From positions 127,454 through 191,453 of the forward strand of contig VSDK01011390.1 of NCBI GenBank assembly GCA_009767595.1: a stretch of DNA of 64,000 nucleotides. Reading direction: 5' to 3'. The position numbers and the translations under genes were made by a program. Position 1 is the stretch's first letter; the number at the start of each line of letters is the position of its first letter. Positions 19,999-32,446 of this stretch are shown here, in pieces. This DNA is from Symbiodinium kawagutii. Taxonomy: Eukaryota; Sar; Dinophyceae; Suessiales; Symbiodiniaceae. The notes under the pieces were generated by a model, which saw only the letters and a list, made by a program, of their open reading frames with translations, was not told the DNA's origin and made no database searches.

Positions 19999-20636
19999 AT
20001 TTTGCCGGTAGTTTAGTTGTTTCTTGTTGGTTTTTGCTGGCTTTGCCAATGTGTTTTGTGTGATTGCATGTTATTGGCGTGGGTCTTGTCATGTTTTGTT
20101 GCTGTTGCCAATTGTTTTTTGTCATGGCAATCCCCAGATGTGCATTCTGGTCTGAGTGCAAATCAATGGCTTGTGCGTATCAAGTTTCAACTGTGGCTAT
20201 GGCTGTAGAATCATCAACCTGTTGCCCTACTTCTTGCAACCAGGAGCACAAACGAGGTTGGGGCTCCACCGTGATTTATTGATTCCGCAGCAGTTCAGAA
20301 GGTGCGTGCAGATGAGATGCAATTGGCCTTTATGGCAATACGCAGTGGACCCGTAAACCACCAGAAAATTAGTTTTTATGCAAGGTGGAAGCCAACCATT
20401 TTGGAGCAATGGTTTGAGAAGCTCCGAACACGAGCTATGGTCGGCATTGTCTTCCCTATTTACCATGCTAACCTTCAGTTCACAAACAAATGAATAGGGA
20501 AAGCCACGGTTAATGATGGTACACCACGGGTACGTCGGGTGCCCAGCTCGCCATAGTTGCAATCCAGTTGGGGAATCAACTAACGAAGTTGTCAGCATAG
20601 CAAATACGTGACGCGAACGCCAGCAGTTGTGGTATA

Positions 20637-20757
20637 TAGTCGTTTCTCAAGCCATAGGGGACCCCCCAAAAAAAGAAATGGTTGGCTTATTACTACAAGT
20701 GGTTGATATAAAGGATGATAACTGGGGGTCCCTCGATTTTAAGAATCCACCAAATCT
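20637..20757. repeat. Family B element inside duplication copy 1
   Basis: CGTTTCTCAAGCCATAGGGG plus a C-rich core on the left, and GGGGGTCCCTCGATTTTAAG with AATCCACC on the right. A second partial right arm lies near 20790-20822. The matching copy starts near 29278. Confidence 0.65.
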
Positions 20758-21113
20758 TCTTCCCCCAATTTCCAGTCATTTCTACCATGATAACTGGGGG
20801 GTTCACCCATTTTAAGAAGCCACCGTACCTCCGTGTTCTTGTTGGGTTTTATAATTTGCATTCGCTATGAAGTCAGTGCACCTAGGTCAAGTTTCAGCGT
20901 GTGCTGCGAACAGAGGCGCTGGGGTGAGACCGAAAACAGAAGCAGAAGCAGTAAAGGCTTGGCACCATGCTTGGATGTGCCCCCCTCACTGCTCGCAAGA
21001 GGCTACTAACGATGGTTTCTATGGGTTGGTTAGGATGTATAACCGGAGTGAACTAACCCCAGCTGCACATCCAAGTGGTAGAAACGACTGGAAATGGGGT
21101 AAATAAGATTTGA

Positions 21114-21217
21114 TGGTTTCTTAGAATCGGGGTACCCCCAAATCATCCAGCTTATTTCTATTAATCATTTATAGTCATGAACCAACCATTTTTGAGGGTT
21201 GCCTATTCTGAGAAACA
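21114..21217. repeat. Family B element inside duplication copy 1
   Basis: GGTTTCTTAGAATCGGGGTA ... ATCATCC ... AACCAACCATTTTTGAGGG ... CTATTCTGAGAAAC. Matching copy near 29755-29858. Confidence 0.65.
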
Positions 21218-21384
21218 TTTGGATTTAGATCAATGTACTGTAGTAACTTTGGTACATTGTTCTCAAGCTGCTGCACTAGCTCCGTCTTGGCAGTTTGAAC
21301 AATTTGCTGCAGCAGCTTACTGAAAGAATTCCGCGGTAGCAGTTGCACCAGAGAAATTTGATATGGCATAGTATGTATATTTTC

Positions 21385-21785
21385 ATTTACACGCGATAAT
21401 ATATACAGATATGCAGCATTTTCATATTCAGATATTTATATACCATACCTTTTTCTTTCTCTATATCTATATCTAAACCTATATCTATATGTAGGTTTAT
21501 ACATATGCATCCGTTTTCACAAATCATTACCAGTACCAAACAATTATCAACATCAGCATTCGTAAGAACAATATGATACAGAAACACCCTTTATGTATAT
21601 CAATTCACATGTATAGATACACATATTTTATATATAGATATTTGTGCATATTGAGATATATTTTTATAGCAATATACAATATATATATATATATTTATAC
21701 ATATATTTATTTATTTATTTACATATACATACAGATATAGGCATGTACATATAACAATATCTAGATATATAGATATTATGAGCAT
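21385..21785. repeat. AT-rich microsatellite region of copy 1
   Basis: Mixed TATATA, ATCTAT and TTTATTTA runs over about 400 bp. The corresponding part of copy 2 has changed into a long ATAAT array. Confidence 0.7.
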
Positions 21786-22137
21786 GCCTGGCGGCCTCCT
21801 GTTCGATTCAGCATTTGTGTATGTGGTGCCGTTCCTTGGGATGAACCGCACGTTGTCTGTTTTTTGGCAGTTCCAAGCGCCTCGTGCCAAAGGTGGCGTT
21901 GCCAGATCCTCAGTCGAGCGTCCGTGACAGAAACGAAGGACGCCCAAATGGCTGATGAACGGTTACACAAAGGATAACAATGGTTGATGATGAATTTATG
22001 ATTAGCTAGTGATTATTTACTTCCGGTCAATCAGTGAAACGTACCATAATGGTCAATTGATGGTTAGCTAATGATCAAAAACATGGCAATGGTCATACAC
22101 AATGGTTGGTACAATCCGGCAATCTAACAGTTTGCTG

Positions 22138-22231
22138 GCTGGAAAATCCTCATATTTTTAGAGTAAAACCCTGGGAAACCATCAATAAATGTTGGATTTT
22201 CCTTTGACACGTTAATTTACCAGAGGGTAGT
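22138..22231. repeat. Family D inverted-repeat element, diverged
   Basis: Contains GGAAAATCC, CCCTGGGAAACCATCAATAAA, GTTGGATTTTCC and TTAATTTACCAGAGG, the word order of the clearer copy at 45854-45962. A second copy lies in the duplicate near 30838-30930. Confidence 0.55.
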
Positions 22232-23688
22232 GGTCAATTCATGGTTGGTGAACGATCAAACATTGGTTCAATGTTGGCCAATCATATAATGGTTGCTAAA
22301 GTTTCGAGTGGTTCAACACTGTAAAAATTGGTAGTGAAAGGGGGATAGCAACCAGAAACAAGAATATCCAACGCTGTAGGGCCACATGGGTATCAATGGC
22401 TATACCCCCAAACATTCCCAAGCTATCTCAAAAAGCAGCATTTGACAGGGAAAGCAACAGGTTTTTGGAGTCATGGACAGCCCCTTGAAGAGCAGCAGCA
22501 ACCACTAACGAGCGAAGAATTAACCCGTATCATCCACTAATATCCACTAAGTGTTCTTGGAATAGCAAGAAATCTCATGTTGGAATTGTCATACCTTCAG
22601 TCTGTCAGCGTCTCCCATCGATCAACCGTTGCGCTTCCACTGAGGAACCTGACCTTCTGCAGATCCACAGTGACCTTGTTTTAGTTACCTTTCCCAGCAC
22701 AAACGGCGGCTGAAAAACGCGGCTGTGCAACGAACGTTGGTAGGTGTGTGAAATGCATCTCCCCTGCTGTGGAGATGTTTTTTCACAGTGCCGAGGAGAT
22801 GTCGTTACAACAAACTAAGAAGACGACTCATGAATAATACAAACAAATGAGAAAATGTAGATGTGGCTGCATTAAGAGGCTGCACAAAGATTTATGAACA
22901 TACCCATTTAATATCCACGTGAAGCTACGAGTAAATGGATATGTTGCATAACCTATCTACCCCCTAAACCGCGCCGCCAAAACGGAACGCGTTTCCATCA
23001 CCAATGGTTTGGAAGAGCCTCATTTTCAGGCATCCAACTACTCCATGGGAAGATATGATACTCTTCCACGGTTAGGGTTGTTCTTGCATGGGGTCTTCTG
23101 GCTGGTGGTTTCCTTGTGATGGTTGGGATCCAACTCAGAGGTACAGTCCCCTGGCTGTTCTGTCACCGTTGCATCCAAAACTTTGGCCTGTGCAAATAGC
23201 TATGATTTACTTCCAAAATTGACACCCAACATTCATGCAGCCTGGCGTGTCGCGAGTGCCAAATGTCGTATTTTTGTCAGTAAATTTCCTGTGCCTCAGG
23301 GATTTGGGGGCTAGCTGTGGTGTGTTCGAGTGAGGTTGTGAATGGGGGGCCAACAACTGGGGAGGAAGTGCATTCAGTGATCTCTACTGGCAAGATCCGC
23401 AATTGAAAACCTTCCACAGTTTCAGTTGTGCCCTAAGTTCACTGCAACTAACCCTGAAATCACAAGCACAAATCTGGGAATCTTTGAGGAAAAGAAAAAG
23501 CTAATGTCAATGGAACTGAAGCTCAGACCATGAGGCTGCAAAGCAGGGCCATGACTCTCCTGCCAGAAAGCCATACATTTTCGGTGGGGCAGAGGCAAGG
23601 CGATGCACAAAGTGTGTGGCTCAGGCAAATTCGGCTCAAGTTTACGAGATTGGATCATCGAAGCATCGAAAAGATTGCAATGTGGTGA

Positions 23689-25577
23689 TTGTCCATACGC
23701 AAAACGGGTACCCGGCAACCCATCCAACAAGTGTCATGTTAACAGGAAAGCCTGGCAAGTATGGACGGCTGCCCTGCGGAGTGTGTGAAAAAGCCTGGCA
23801 AGTTTGTGAGCTTCAGCATTTGTGGACATGCACAATGCTGGTCACATCTGGTCACTAACTAAACATATTGTTGGGTTCTGTCGGGTTCAGTATTCAGAAT
23901 TATTCATCTGTGTGTTATCCATGCATGAGCATGTTTGAACAAATGTCCATTCTTGGTGGATGACCTTACCAAACATATTCTGAGGTTTGATCATTGCCCA
24001 TATCAATCGGTGTGTCACTATTTGTCACCGCCGTTTGGCTCAAGCTTTTGCTTGCGCCTTTGGCTCAGCTTGCGTGGATTTGGCTGTCATGATGAATCCT
24101 TCACAAGTGAAAGTAGATGTCTAACCAAAATACCTAAACCAAAGGTTCACTTGATAGGTCATTCTGGTACCTTCCAGGCCCTAGGTGAAACCATCAGCAA
24201 AAGAGGCTTCATACAGATACCGCAGTGTGGCAACCAACAATTACTTTGTAGTCGTTAAAACCAACCATGTAGCAATCAAGAAACGGTTAAAGACCATCAA
24301 AAGTAAACCAATTGCTGTTCAATTTATCTTCTTGGCTCTCGATTCGTCGCTTGATTGGCCACGGCACCGTCCAGTGAGGTATGGCACATAGCCAAGGTGT
24401 ACCCCTTGAAATGGCATGGATGGATGGTGACTTGGGTAGCTTTAAAAGGTGCTACTATCCATGGCCCCGTGGGATACCATCCCTCGGGCATGACAACAAT
24501 TCGCAGTCCACTTTGGCCTTTCACTTGGATTTTTGGGGTGTCAGCGTTTACACATATATTCCAAGAAACCATGATCCGGAAGCCTTCAAGGGATGACAGC
24601 ATCAACCGTGGATAAAGAAATTCCCTCTTGATCATTAGGCCCTTAAAAGAGTGATGGTGTATAAGCCAGCACGTTAGCTTCATCTTGAGTCTCATCAAGC
24701 AGTATCACTACTAGCCGTATTATCAACAATCAACCGCCGTTGTTAGCCACCACAACTTCTGGATTAACCATTATCATTATCATCATTGTCAGTTGTGAAG
24801 CATCAATCATTCCAAACCATTTGTTGACCATGGTTAGCCATCCTTCACCAGCTTATTGACGCTTTTCATGGGGTGAAGCAGCTTGACCATGCCCCGACAT
24901 CGGCACATGGCTTCATGGCAGCGGCACTTTCTGCGAGGCCCGATGTGGTTTGGATCATGTTTGAAGAAAGCGATGGGCTGTTGATAGTGGTAGCTTTAAG
25001 GGTTATATCATGGTATATCATGGTTATTCAATTTCATGATTAGTGTTGGCTCGGCTAGATAAATGATGGTGGAGAAAGGTAAGTACTGTAGTTGTTGACA
25101 ATTTAGTTTGCCATGAACCAACAGCTATGGCTGGTGCACAGAGGTACACTTTGTAATGACCCATACGATCTTTTTGGAACAACCAGAAAGCTTGAAACGA
25201 AAGTTCGGGCTAAGAAAATGGGTATATCAGATGCGGCTGATGGTGATGACAACAATGAGGATGATGAGGTTGTGAAGACGATCATGACGATCATTATGAT
25301 GCCTTGAGGCCGCCGCAGCAGTGAATCGAGCTTCACAACTCTGCATGATCTTTTTGCAATCGAAGAAATTCTTATCTCGCTACTAACCATATACGGAAAC
25401 AGTTGCTTGCAAACATGTGCCAACTTCTTGTGTGCTTTGTTTTCCAGAACATGACTTGTCTTCAAGAAGAGAAAGCCGCACAAAGTTGCATGTAAGCAAG
25501 AAATGGAACACCAAGTGGCATGTTGACCATGCGGAAAAATATGGAAAAATGAAAGCCCTGCACTTGACCATGTTTTG
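23689..25577. other. DNA between duplication copy 1 and the J-domain gene
   Basis: No gene recognised. 24034-24044 reads TTTGGCTCAAG, equal to the last 11 bases of the dinoflagellate spliced leader, with a near repeat CTTTGGCTCAG at 24058-24068. This is weak evidence. Upstream of the gene the frame has a stop at 25524-25526. ATG TTT TGA at 25570-25578 is a three-codon upstream frame whose stop overlaps the gene's start codon. Confidence 0.4.
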
Positions 25578-27263
25578 ATGCCCCAAGTGTCCTTGTATGA
25601 TGTGCTGCTGGTGGACCAGAATGCCACCTTGGATGAGATCAAACTGGCTTTTAAAAAGCGTGCTTTGCAGGTGCATCCAGATAAGGGTGGCAGTAAGGAG
25701 GCCTTCCATTTAGTGTACCAAGCACTTGAGACCTTAGCTGATCCCGAGGCCCGCAGGAAGTATGACCAGGGAGCCGACAGATGCAGTGCTGCAGACCCAG
25801 AGGAGAGCGGACAAAAGAAGAAAACTGGGAGGAAACGGGGCGCTCCACCGCGGCAGGCACCTCCGTCAGAACCTCCAACCTCCAGCAAGAAGGCAAGGTC
25901 GCAAAAGGCTGAGTTCCATGCTGGAACTGATCCCCAAGCAGCTTGTGCATCCCAATCGAATCATCCAAACCTGTTGAGCAAAATCCATGATCTTCTAAAA
26001 CAATTGCCACGAGATGTGCGTAATGATGTGATCAGCAAGCACTTCTCCCAAAAGCAGCGATTGATTCTGGAGAAATGGATGGTCGAGATGTTGACCGAGG
26101 GTGGAAGACAAGGATCACTGGTATCGGCTGAAAGTGTGACCGCAAGTGTCCAGAGTGGAACGGGAACAGATGGGCACAGCGCGCTTGCTTTGCCAAGTGC
26201 CAGCTTCGGTCAGAACAAGTCCAGGAGGTGTATGACAAAGAGGAAGAAAGAATCCAGTGTTAAGAAGGCCCGAAGCACTAGTGGCTACCTTAGGAAGGAC
26301 TCAGACTCGGATGTCTACAGAGCCGGCATTTGTTTTGATTCATTTGAGATGAACACAAAAAAGTGCGACCTCCAAACTGGCCTTGAGTTCTTGATGGTTC
26401 TGACGGCAGTGAAGCAAAAGATGCGGGATGCTGAATTCGCCGGTCCTTCCTTTGAGGAGCGCTTGCAAGGCGCCCTTATGTCTTCTGCCAAAGAGCATGG
26501 GAAGCACCTTGCGGATCTCAAACTTACTTTTCTGGTAGTTCAAGCGGCTGGGTTTTTTATTGGAACAGACTTGCGAACACGGAGTGTTCAGAGTGTTGAA
26601 CAGCTTGGAAGGATGCGGCGCTGCTTGGAGCCTTTCCGCCAATATGCCAAGAACGTGGGGTCGCGAAGCTTGTATTGGCAGCACAGCCCAGCCCATCTCC
26701 AAGATGCTTGGGAAAGGTTCCAAACGGCAGCAGCTGATGCTTGGGAAATTGCTGGGGCGGACCGGGCCATTATTCTGGAGAAGATCCGTGCCCGTTACCA
26801 GGGCAGAGCTGATGTACGGAATGCAAAATTGCAACAGTGGGAGCGGGCGCACATGGCGCTCCACGACACGACCAAAAATCGACCCAGGATACCCAAACAA
26901 GTCCACGCAACCAAGGCCTTTGAAGGGGAACCTCAGAGTATAGCTTTGCACACCAGGAAACGCCGTTCCAGGAGATGCCCTTCCGAGCTTAGATTGTTGG
27001 CTTTGAAACGGCTCCTGGTGAGATGGGGGCGGATGTTGAAACTGGAGGCGAGACTCGTTGACAAAGAGCGGCGCAGAGTCTTGCAGCAGAGGATCGCACA
27101 CCTCAGAAAGGCCCGAGAGGAACGAAGCCGCTTGGATGCTTTGAACAGAAAACGTCTACGAGAAGAACGGCTGAGAAGAGAAGCTCTTAGGAAGAGAATG
27201 CGATCCGACCTCACCATGGATGATTTGCTTGGTGATCGATGTGATTGTGATTCCCAGCACTGA
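25578..27263 (+). CDS. J-domain (DnaJ/Hsp40-like) protein, intronless
   Basis: A 561-aa protein from ATG 25578; upstream in frame there is only a TTG and then a stop at 25524. Residues 5-70 form a J domain (LYDVLLVDQNATLDEIKLAF, HPDKGG at 33-38, then a Tyr-Asp end), which stimulates the ATPase of an Hsp70 partner. A basic stretch KKKTGRKRG follows and may be a nuclear signal. There is no Gly/Phe region or CxxCxGxG zinc domain, so this is the divergent class C type. The middle third has no recognised domain. Residues about 470-545 are a strongly basic coiled coil rich in Arg, Leu and Glu, and the tail is acidic with DCD. The frame is open for 1.7 kb without an intron. It is the only intact host-like gene in the window and lies between two copies of a segmental duplication. 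Substrate and location are unknown. Confidence 0.85.
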   Translation: MPQVSLYDVLLVDQNATLDEIKLAFKKRALQVHPDKGGSKEAFHLVYQALETLADPEARRKYDQGADRCSAADPEESGQKKKTGRKRGAPPRQAPPSEPPTSSKKARSQKAEFHAGTDPQAACASQSNHPNLLSKIHDLLKQLPRDVRNDVISKHFSQKQRLILEKWMVEMLTEGGRQGSLVSAESVTASVQSGTGTDGHSALALPSASFGQNKSRRCMTKRKKESSVKKARSTSGYLRKDSDSDVYRAGICFDSFEMNTKKCDLQTGLEFLMVLTAVKQKMRDAEFAGPSFEERLQGALMSSAKEHGKHLADLKLTFLVVQAAGFFIGTDLRTRSVQSVEQLGRMRRCLEPFRQYAKNVGSRSLYWQHSPAHLQDAWERFQTAAADAWEIAGADRAIILEKIRARYQGRADVRNAKLQQWERAHMALHDTTKNRPRIPKQVHATKAFEGEPQSIALHTRKRRSRRCPSELRLLALKRLLVRWGRMLKLEARLVDKERRRVLQQRIAHLRKAREERSRLDALNRKRLREERLRREALRKRMRSDLTMDDLLGDRCDCDSQH

Positions 27264-27970
27264 CAAAACGATGGCATACGGGGTCGCCCTAGGGGCAGGA
27301 GCCTGCAGATGCCTGCAGACTTGGTCATTGTATGTCATTTTAAGATGTGAACATGCGATAACGTATTAAACTGATGGTCGATTATTTGTGTCGAAACGAG
27401 GCATTGGTGGGACAAGACCTGTTCTTTGTAATGGCATTCTCCATGGTTCAACGGTCCCTGAGATCGTGATTTTCTCGTCTTACAACAAAAACCGAACTAA
27501 GTACATGAATACATCTTGTTTTTGCTGATGCGTTGTATGATGGATTCTGTAGCAGGCAAATGATTTAAGTATTGGTAATTTCCTACAACTATGTCACCAT
27601 GTTGACCTGCCGGAGGGTACAAGTTGCTTGTGTCAAATTTTGCATTCTCTCAGGATCGTGATTGCCAGGCTTTTTATTGAGCAATAACGTCATGACATGA
27701 CCCACCGAATACTTGTGTTCGATGCCACTGTCTGATGACGGGTGGTGATATATTACAGGGGTCATTCACCCAACATCACTGCTTTCTGCATTGTCTTCAC
27801 TGCTTGGGTTTTCCATCAAAATGAGCCCGAAGGTTGTTGACCAAACCATGCAAACTATCTAAGCTGAATCTATACCTGTATTCCAGAACACCTTTTTGGG
27901 GATTTGGGGATCAATGCAACAAAACCCCCAAGAGCACACGGGCTCACAACACTCCTTTCTGAGGTATATA
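27264..27970. other. 3' flank of the J-domain gene, no feature recognised
   Basis: AT-rich, stop-dense. It presumably holds the 3' UTR, but dinoflagellates lack a reliable AATAAA signal, so no polyadenylation site is called. Confidence 0.4.
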
Positions 27971-28385
27971 CCAGTGGTTAATAGCAAGTTTAACCAGTTT
28001 AACTGGTTGCAATTTGGGTGTTTCTCAAAATCGGGGACTCCCCAAATCATCCTTACATAAACCATAGCAATAAACCAACGATGTCCCCTAAGGCTTGAGA
28101 CACCCGCATTGGAACTGGGGACAATGGTTGCCAGCCACCACCGCACAGCTCCGCCCAGGCTCCGGTTTGCTCAACGCATGGAAGTTGGACACGGGAGTCG
28201 CTCGGTGTTTTGGGACTGGTTTGGTTTGCCGTTGCCTAACCATGGCGTGACCATTAATGAACCATATCTAGCTTTTGGTAGATTCAGTTCGCCCTAGAAC
28301 CATTGATCCACAGATGGTTTCTCAATTTTTTTTTGGTTTGTTTGCTGGTTTGGTTGATGGTTGTTGTTGTTTCTGGGACTCATTT

Positions 28386-28496
28386 GGCCATGGGTCAATA
28401 TTTAGCAACCGTTTGATGGGGGATAATCAACAACAAGAATAGGGAGAACAATGATAAATGATCGGGAGCCAGGGGTACAGGGTTTTGACCACAGCC
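28386..28496. repeat. Family C element inside duplication copy 2
   Basis: Same sequence as 19888-19998 apart from a few bases. Confidence 0.75.
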
Positions 28497-30291
28497 ATTT
28501 TGCCGGTAGTTTAGCTGTTTCTTGTTGGTTTTTGCTGGCTTTGCCAATGTGTTTTGTGTGATTGCATGTTATTGGCGTGGGTCTTGTCATGTTTTGTTGC
28601 TGTTGCCAATTGTTTTTTGTCATGGCAATCCCCAGATGTGCATTCTGGTCTGAGTGCAAATCATTGGCTTGTGCGTATCAAGTTTCAACTGTGGCTATGG
28701 CTGTAGAATCATCAACCTGTTCCCCTACTTCTTGCAACCAGGAGCACAAACGCGGTTGGGGCTCCACCATGATTTGTTTGCTATGCAGCAGTTCAAAAGG
28801 TGCTGGAGATGAGAGGCAATCAGCCTTCATAGCAATACGCAGTGGACCGGTAAACCACTAGAAAGTGAGCATTTTCAAGGTGGAACCCAAACATTTTGGA
28901 GCAATGGTTTAAGAAGCATCCCAACATGAGCTATAGTCAGCATTGTCAGCGTCACCATGTGGTGCTTCATGCAATCGGTTTTTCTGACTGGAAGAAAAAA
29001 CTCAATATGGCGAGTGGGGTCAATATGAACCATCAATAACGGGGGATAACAACCAACAATATTCATGTTAACATTGGCCCGTGTTAACCCTTGTTTTCCC
29101 TATTTACCATGTTAACCATTGAGTTCACAAACAAATGAATAGGGAAAGCCACGGTTAATGATGGTACACCACGGGTACGTCGGGTGCCCAGCTCGCCATA
29201 GTTACAATCCAGTTGGGGAATCAACTAACGAAGTTGTCAGCATAGCAAATACGTGACGCGAACGCCAGCAGTTGTGGTATATAGTCGTTTCTCAAGCCAT
29301 AGGGGACCCCCCAAAAAAAGAAATGGTTGGCTTATTACTACAAGTGGTTGATATAAAGGATGATAACTGGGGGTCCCTCGGTTTTAAGAATCCACCAAAT
29401 CTTCTTCCCCCAATTTCCAGTCATTTCTACCATGATAACTGGGGGGTTCACCCATTTTAAGAAGCCACCGTACCTCCGTGTTCTTGTTGGGTTTTATAAT
29501 TTGCATTCGCTATGAAGTCAGTGCACCTAGGTCAAGTTTCAGCGCATGCTGCGAACAGAGGCGCTGGGGTGAGAGCGAAAACAGGAGCAGAAGCAGTAAA
29601 TGCTTGGCACCAGCTTGGATGTGCCCCCTCACTGCTCGCAAGAGGCTACTAAACATGGTTTCTATGGGTTAGGATTTACAACCGGAGTGAACTAACCCCA
29701 GCTACACATCCAAGTGGTAGAGATGACTGGAAATGGGATGAATAAGATTTGATGGGTTCTTAGAATGGGGGTATCCCCAAATCATCCAGCTTAGTACTAT
29801 TAATCATTTATAGTCATGAACCAACCATTTTTGAGAGTTGCCTATTCTGAGAAACATTTGAATTTAGATCAATTTAGCAATTTTGGCATATTCTTCTAAA
29901 TTTGCTGCACTAGCTCCGTTGGCAGTTTGAACAATTTGCTGCAGCAGCATACTGAAAGAATTCCGCGGTGGCAGTTGCACCATACAAAAAATGCTACGGC
30001 ATAGTATGTATATTTTTATTTACACGCGATATAATGATATGCATCATTTTCATATTTAGATATATCAATATACATATATACATACATCATATTTTGCCAT
30101 ACACATATATATATATATTTGTATAAATATGTATATCTAAACCTATACCGAAATGTAGATATATATACATATACATCCGTTTTGACAAATAATTACCAGT
30201 ACCGAACAATGAGAAACGTCAGCATTCGTAAGAATAATATGAGACAAAAACACTCTTTATGTATATCAATTCACATGTATAGATACACAAA

Positions 30292-30538
30292 TATAATATA
30301 ATATAATATAATATAATATAATATGATTTAATATAATATAACATCATACAATATAAGATAATATAGTATAATATAATACAATTTGATATAATATGATATA
30401 ATATAATATGATATAATTTAATATAATATAATTTAATATAATATAATATAATATAATATAATATAACATAATATAATATAATATAATATAATATAATATA
30501 ATATAATATATTACAATACAATATAATATAATATATAA
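30292..30538. repeat. ATAAT microsatellite array
   Basis: About 250 bp of TATAA/ATAAT units with scattered substitutions. The duplicate at 21600-21780 has a different AT pattern, so this array expanded after the duplication. Confidence 0.85.
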
Positions 30539-32446
30539 TACCGGGCATGTCTGTTTTTTGGCAGTTCCAAGCGCCTCGTGCCAAAGGTGGCGTTGCCAGA
30601 TCCTCAGTCGAGCGTCCGTGACAGAAACGAAGGACGCCCAAATGGCTGATGAACGGTTACACAAAGGATAACAATGGTTGATGATGAATTTATGATTAGC
30701 TAGTGATTATTTACTTCCGGTCAATCAGTGAAACGTACCATAATGGTCAATTGATGGTTAGCTAATGATCAAAAACATGGCAATGGTCATACACAATGGT
30801 TGGTACAATCCGGCAATCTAACAGTTTGCTGGCTGGAAAATCATCATATTTTTAGAGTAAAACCCTGGGAAACCATCAATAAATGTTGGATTTTCCTTTG
30901 ACACGTTAATTTACCAGAGGGTAGTGGTCAATTCATGGTTGGTGAACGATCAAACATTGGTTCAATGTTGGCCAATCATATAATGGTTGCTAAAGTTTCG
31001 AGTGGTTCAACACTGTAAAAATTGGTACAGTAGTGAAAGGGGGATAGCAACCAGAAACAAGAATATCCAGCGCTGTAGGGCCACATGGGTATCAATGGCT
31101 GTACCCCCGAACATTCCCAAGCTATCTCAAAAAGCAGCATTTGACAGGGAAAGCAACAGGTTTTTGGAGTCATGGACAGCCCCTTGAAGAGCAGCAGCAA
31201 CCACTAACGAGCGAAGAATTAACCCGTATCATCCACTAATATCCACTAAGTGTTCTTGGAAGAGCAAGAAATCTCATGTTGGAATTGTCATACCTTCAGT
31301 CTGTCAGCGTCTCCCATCGATCAACCGTTGCGCTCCCACTGAGGAACCTGACCTTCTGCAGATCCACAGTGACCTTGTTTTAGTTACCTTTCCCAGCACA
31401 AATGGCGACTGAAAAATGCAGCTGTGCAACGAACATTGGTAGGTGTGTGAAATGCATCTCCCCTGCTGTGGAAATGTCTTTTCACAGTGCCGGGGAGATG
31501 TCGTTGCAATAAACTGAGACGACGACTCATGAACAATACAAAAACAAATGAGAAAATGTATATGTGGCTGGATCAAGTGGCAGCACAAAGATTTATGAAC
31601 ATGCCCATTTAATATCCACGTGAAGCTACGAGTAAATGGATATGTTGCATAACCTATCTACCCCCTAAACCGCGCCGCCAAAACGGAACGCGTTTCCATC
31701 ACCAATGGTTTGGAAGAGCCTCATTTTCAGGCATCCAACTACTCCATGGGAAGATATGATACTCTTCCGTGATTAGGGTCGTTCTTCCATGGGGTCTTCT
31801 GGCTGGTGGTTTCCTTGTGATGGTTGGGATCCAACTCAGAGGTACAGTCCCCTGGCTGTTCTGTCACCGTTGCATCCAAACCTTTGGCCTGTGCAAATAG
31901 CTATGATTTACTTCCAAAATTGACACCCAACATTCATGCAAAAGCCTGGCGTGTCACGAGTGCCAAATATCGTATTTGTTTCAGTGAATTTCCCCTTTAC
32001 TGCCTCAGTGATTTGGATGCTAGCCATGGTGTGTTTGAGTGAGGTTGTGTATGGGGGACCTGCAGATGGAGACAAAACCTTCAACAACTGGCGGGGGGGG
32101 ATGCATTCAGTGATCTGTAAGATCCGCAATTCCAAACTTTCCACAGTTTCAGGTATGCCCCAAGTTCACTGCAACTAAGCCTGAAATCACAAGCACAAAT
32201 CTGGGAATCCTTCAGGAAAAGAAAACGCTAGTAGTGTCAATGGAACTGAAGCACAGACCAGGAGGCTCCCAAGCAGGGAAATGACTCTCCTGCCAGAAAG
32301 CCGGGTTTCGCAGGCAGAAGAATGGAGACCATACATTTTCGGTCAGGCAGAGGTAAGGCGATGCAAAAAGTGTGTGGCTCAGACAAATTCGGCTCAAGTT
32401 TACGAGATTGGATCATCGAAATATCTAAAAGATTGCAATGTGGTGG

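Larger units (their letters stand above)
19472..23688 (+). repeat. Segmental duplication, copy 1 (4.2 kb, non-coding)
   Basis: Matches 27971-32446 in the same orientation for its whole length, mostly with single-base differences and small indels. It contains family B arms (19517 on, 20637-20757, 21114-21217), a family C copy (19888-19998), an AT microsatellite and a family D copy. Copy spacing is about 8.5 kb. No gene lies inside either copy. Confidence 0.88.
27971..32446 (+). repeat. Segmental duplication, copy 2 (4.5 kb, non-coding)
   Basis: Direct copy of 19472-23688. It differs by an insertion of roughly 160 bp near 28920-29090 that includes GGGGATAACAACCAACAA words of family C, and by the expanded ATAAT array. 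Homology ends on the right at GCAATGTGGTG in both copies. Confidence 0.88.

Noticed and set aside
19472-32446. The 4.2-4.5 kb direct repeats as LTRs of a giant retrotransposon
   Set aside because: They lack TG...CA ends and no gag or pol lies between them, only a J-domain gene. Segmental duplication fits better.
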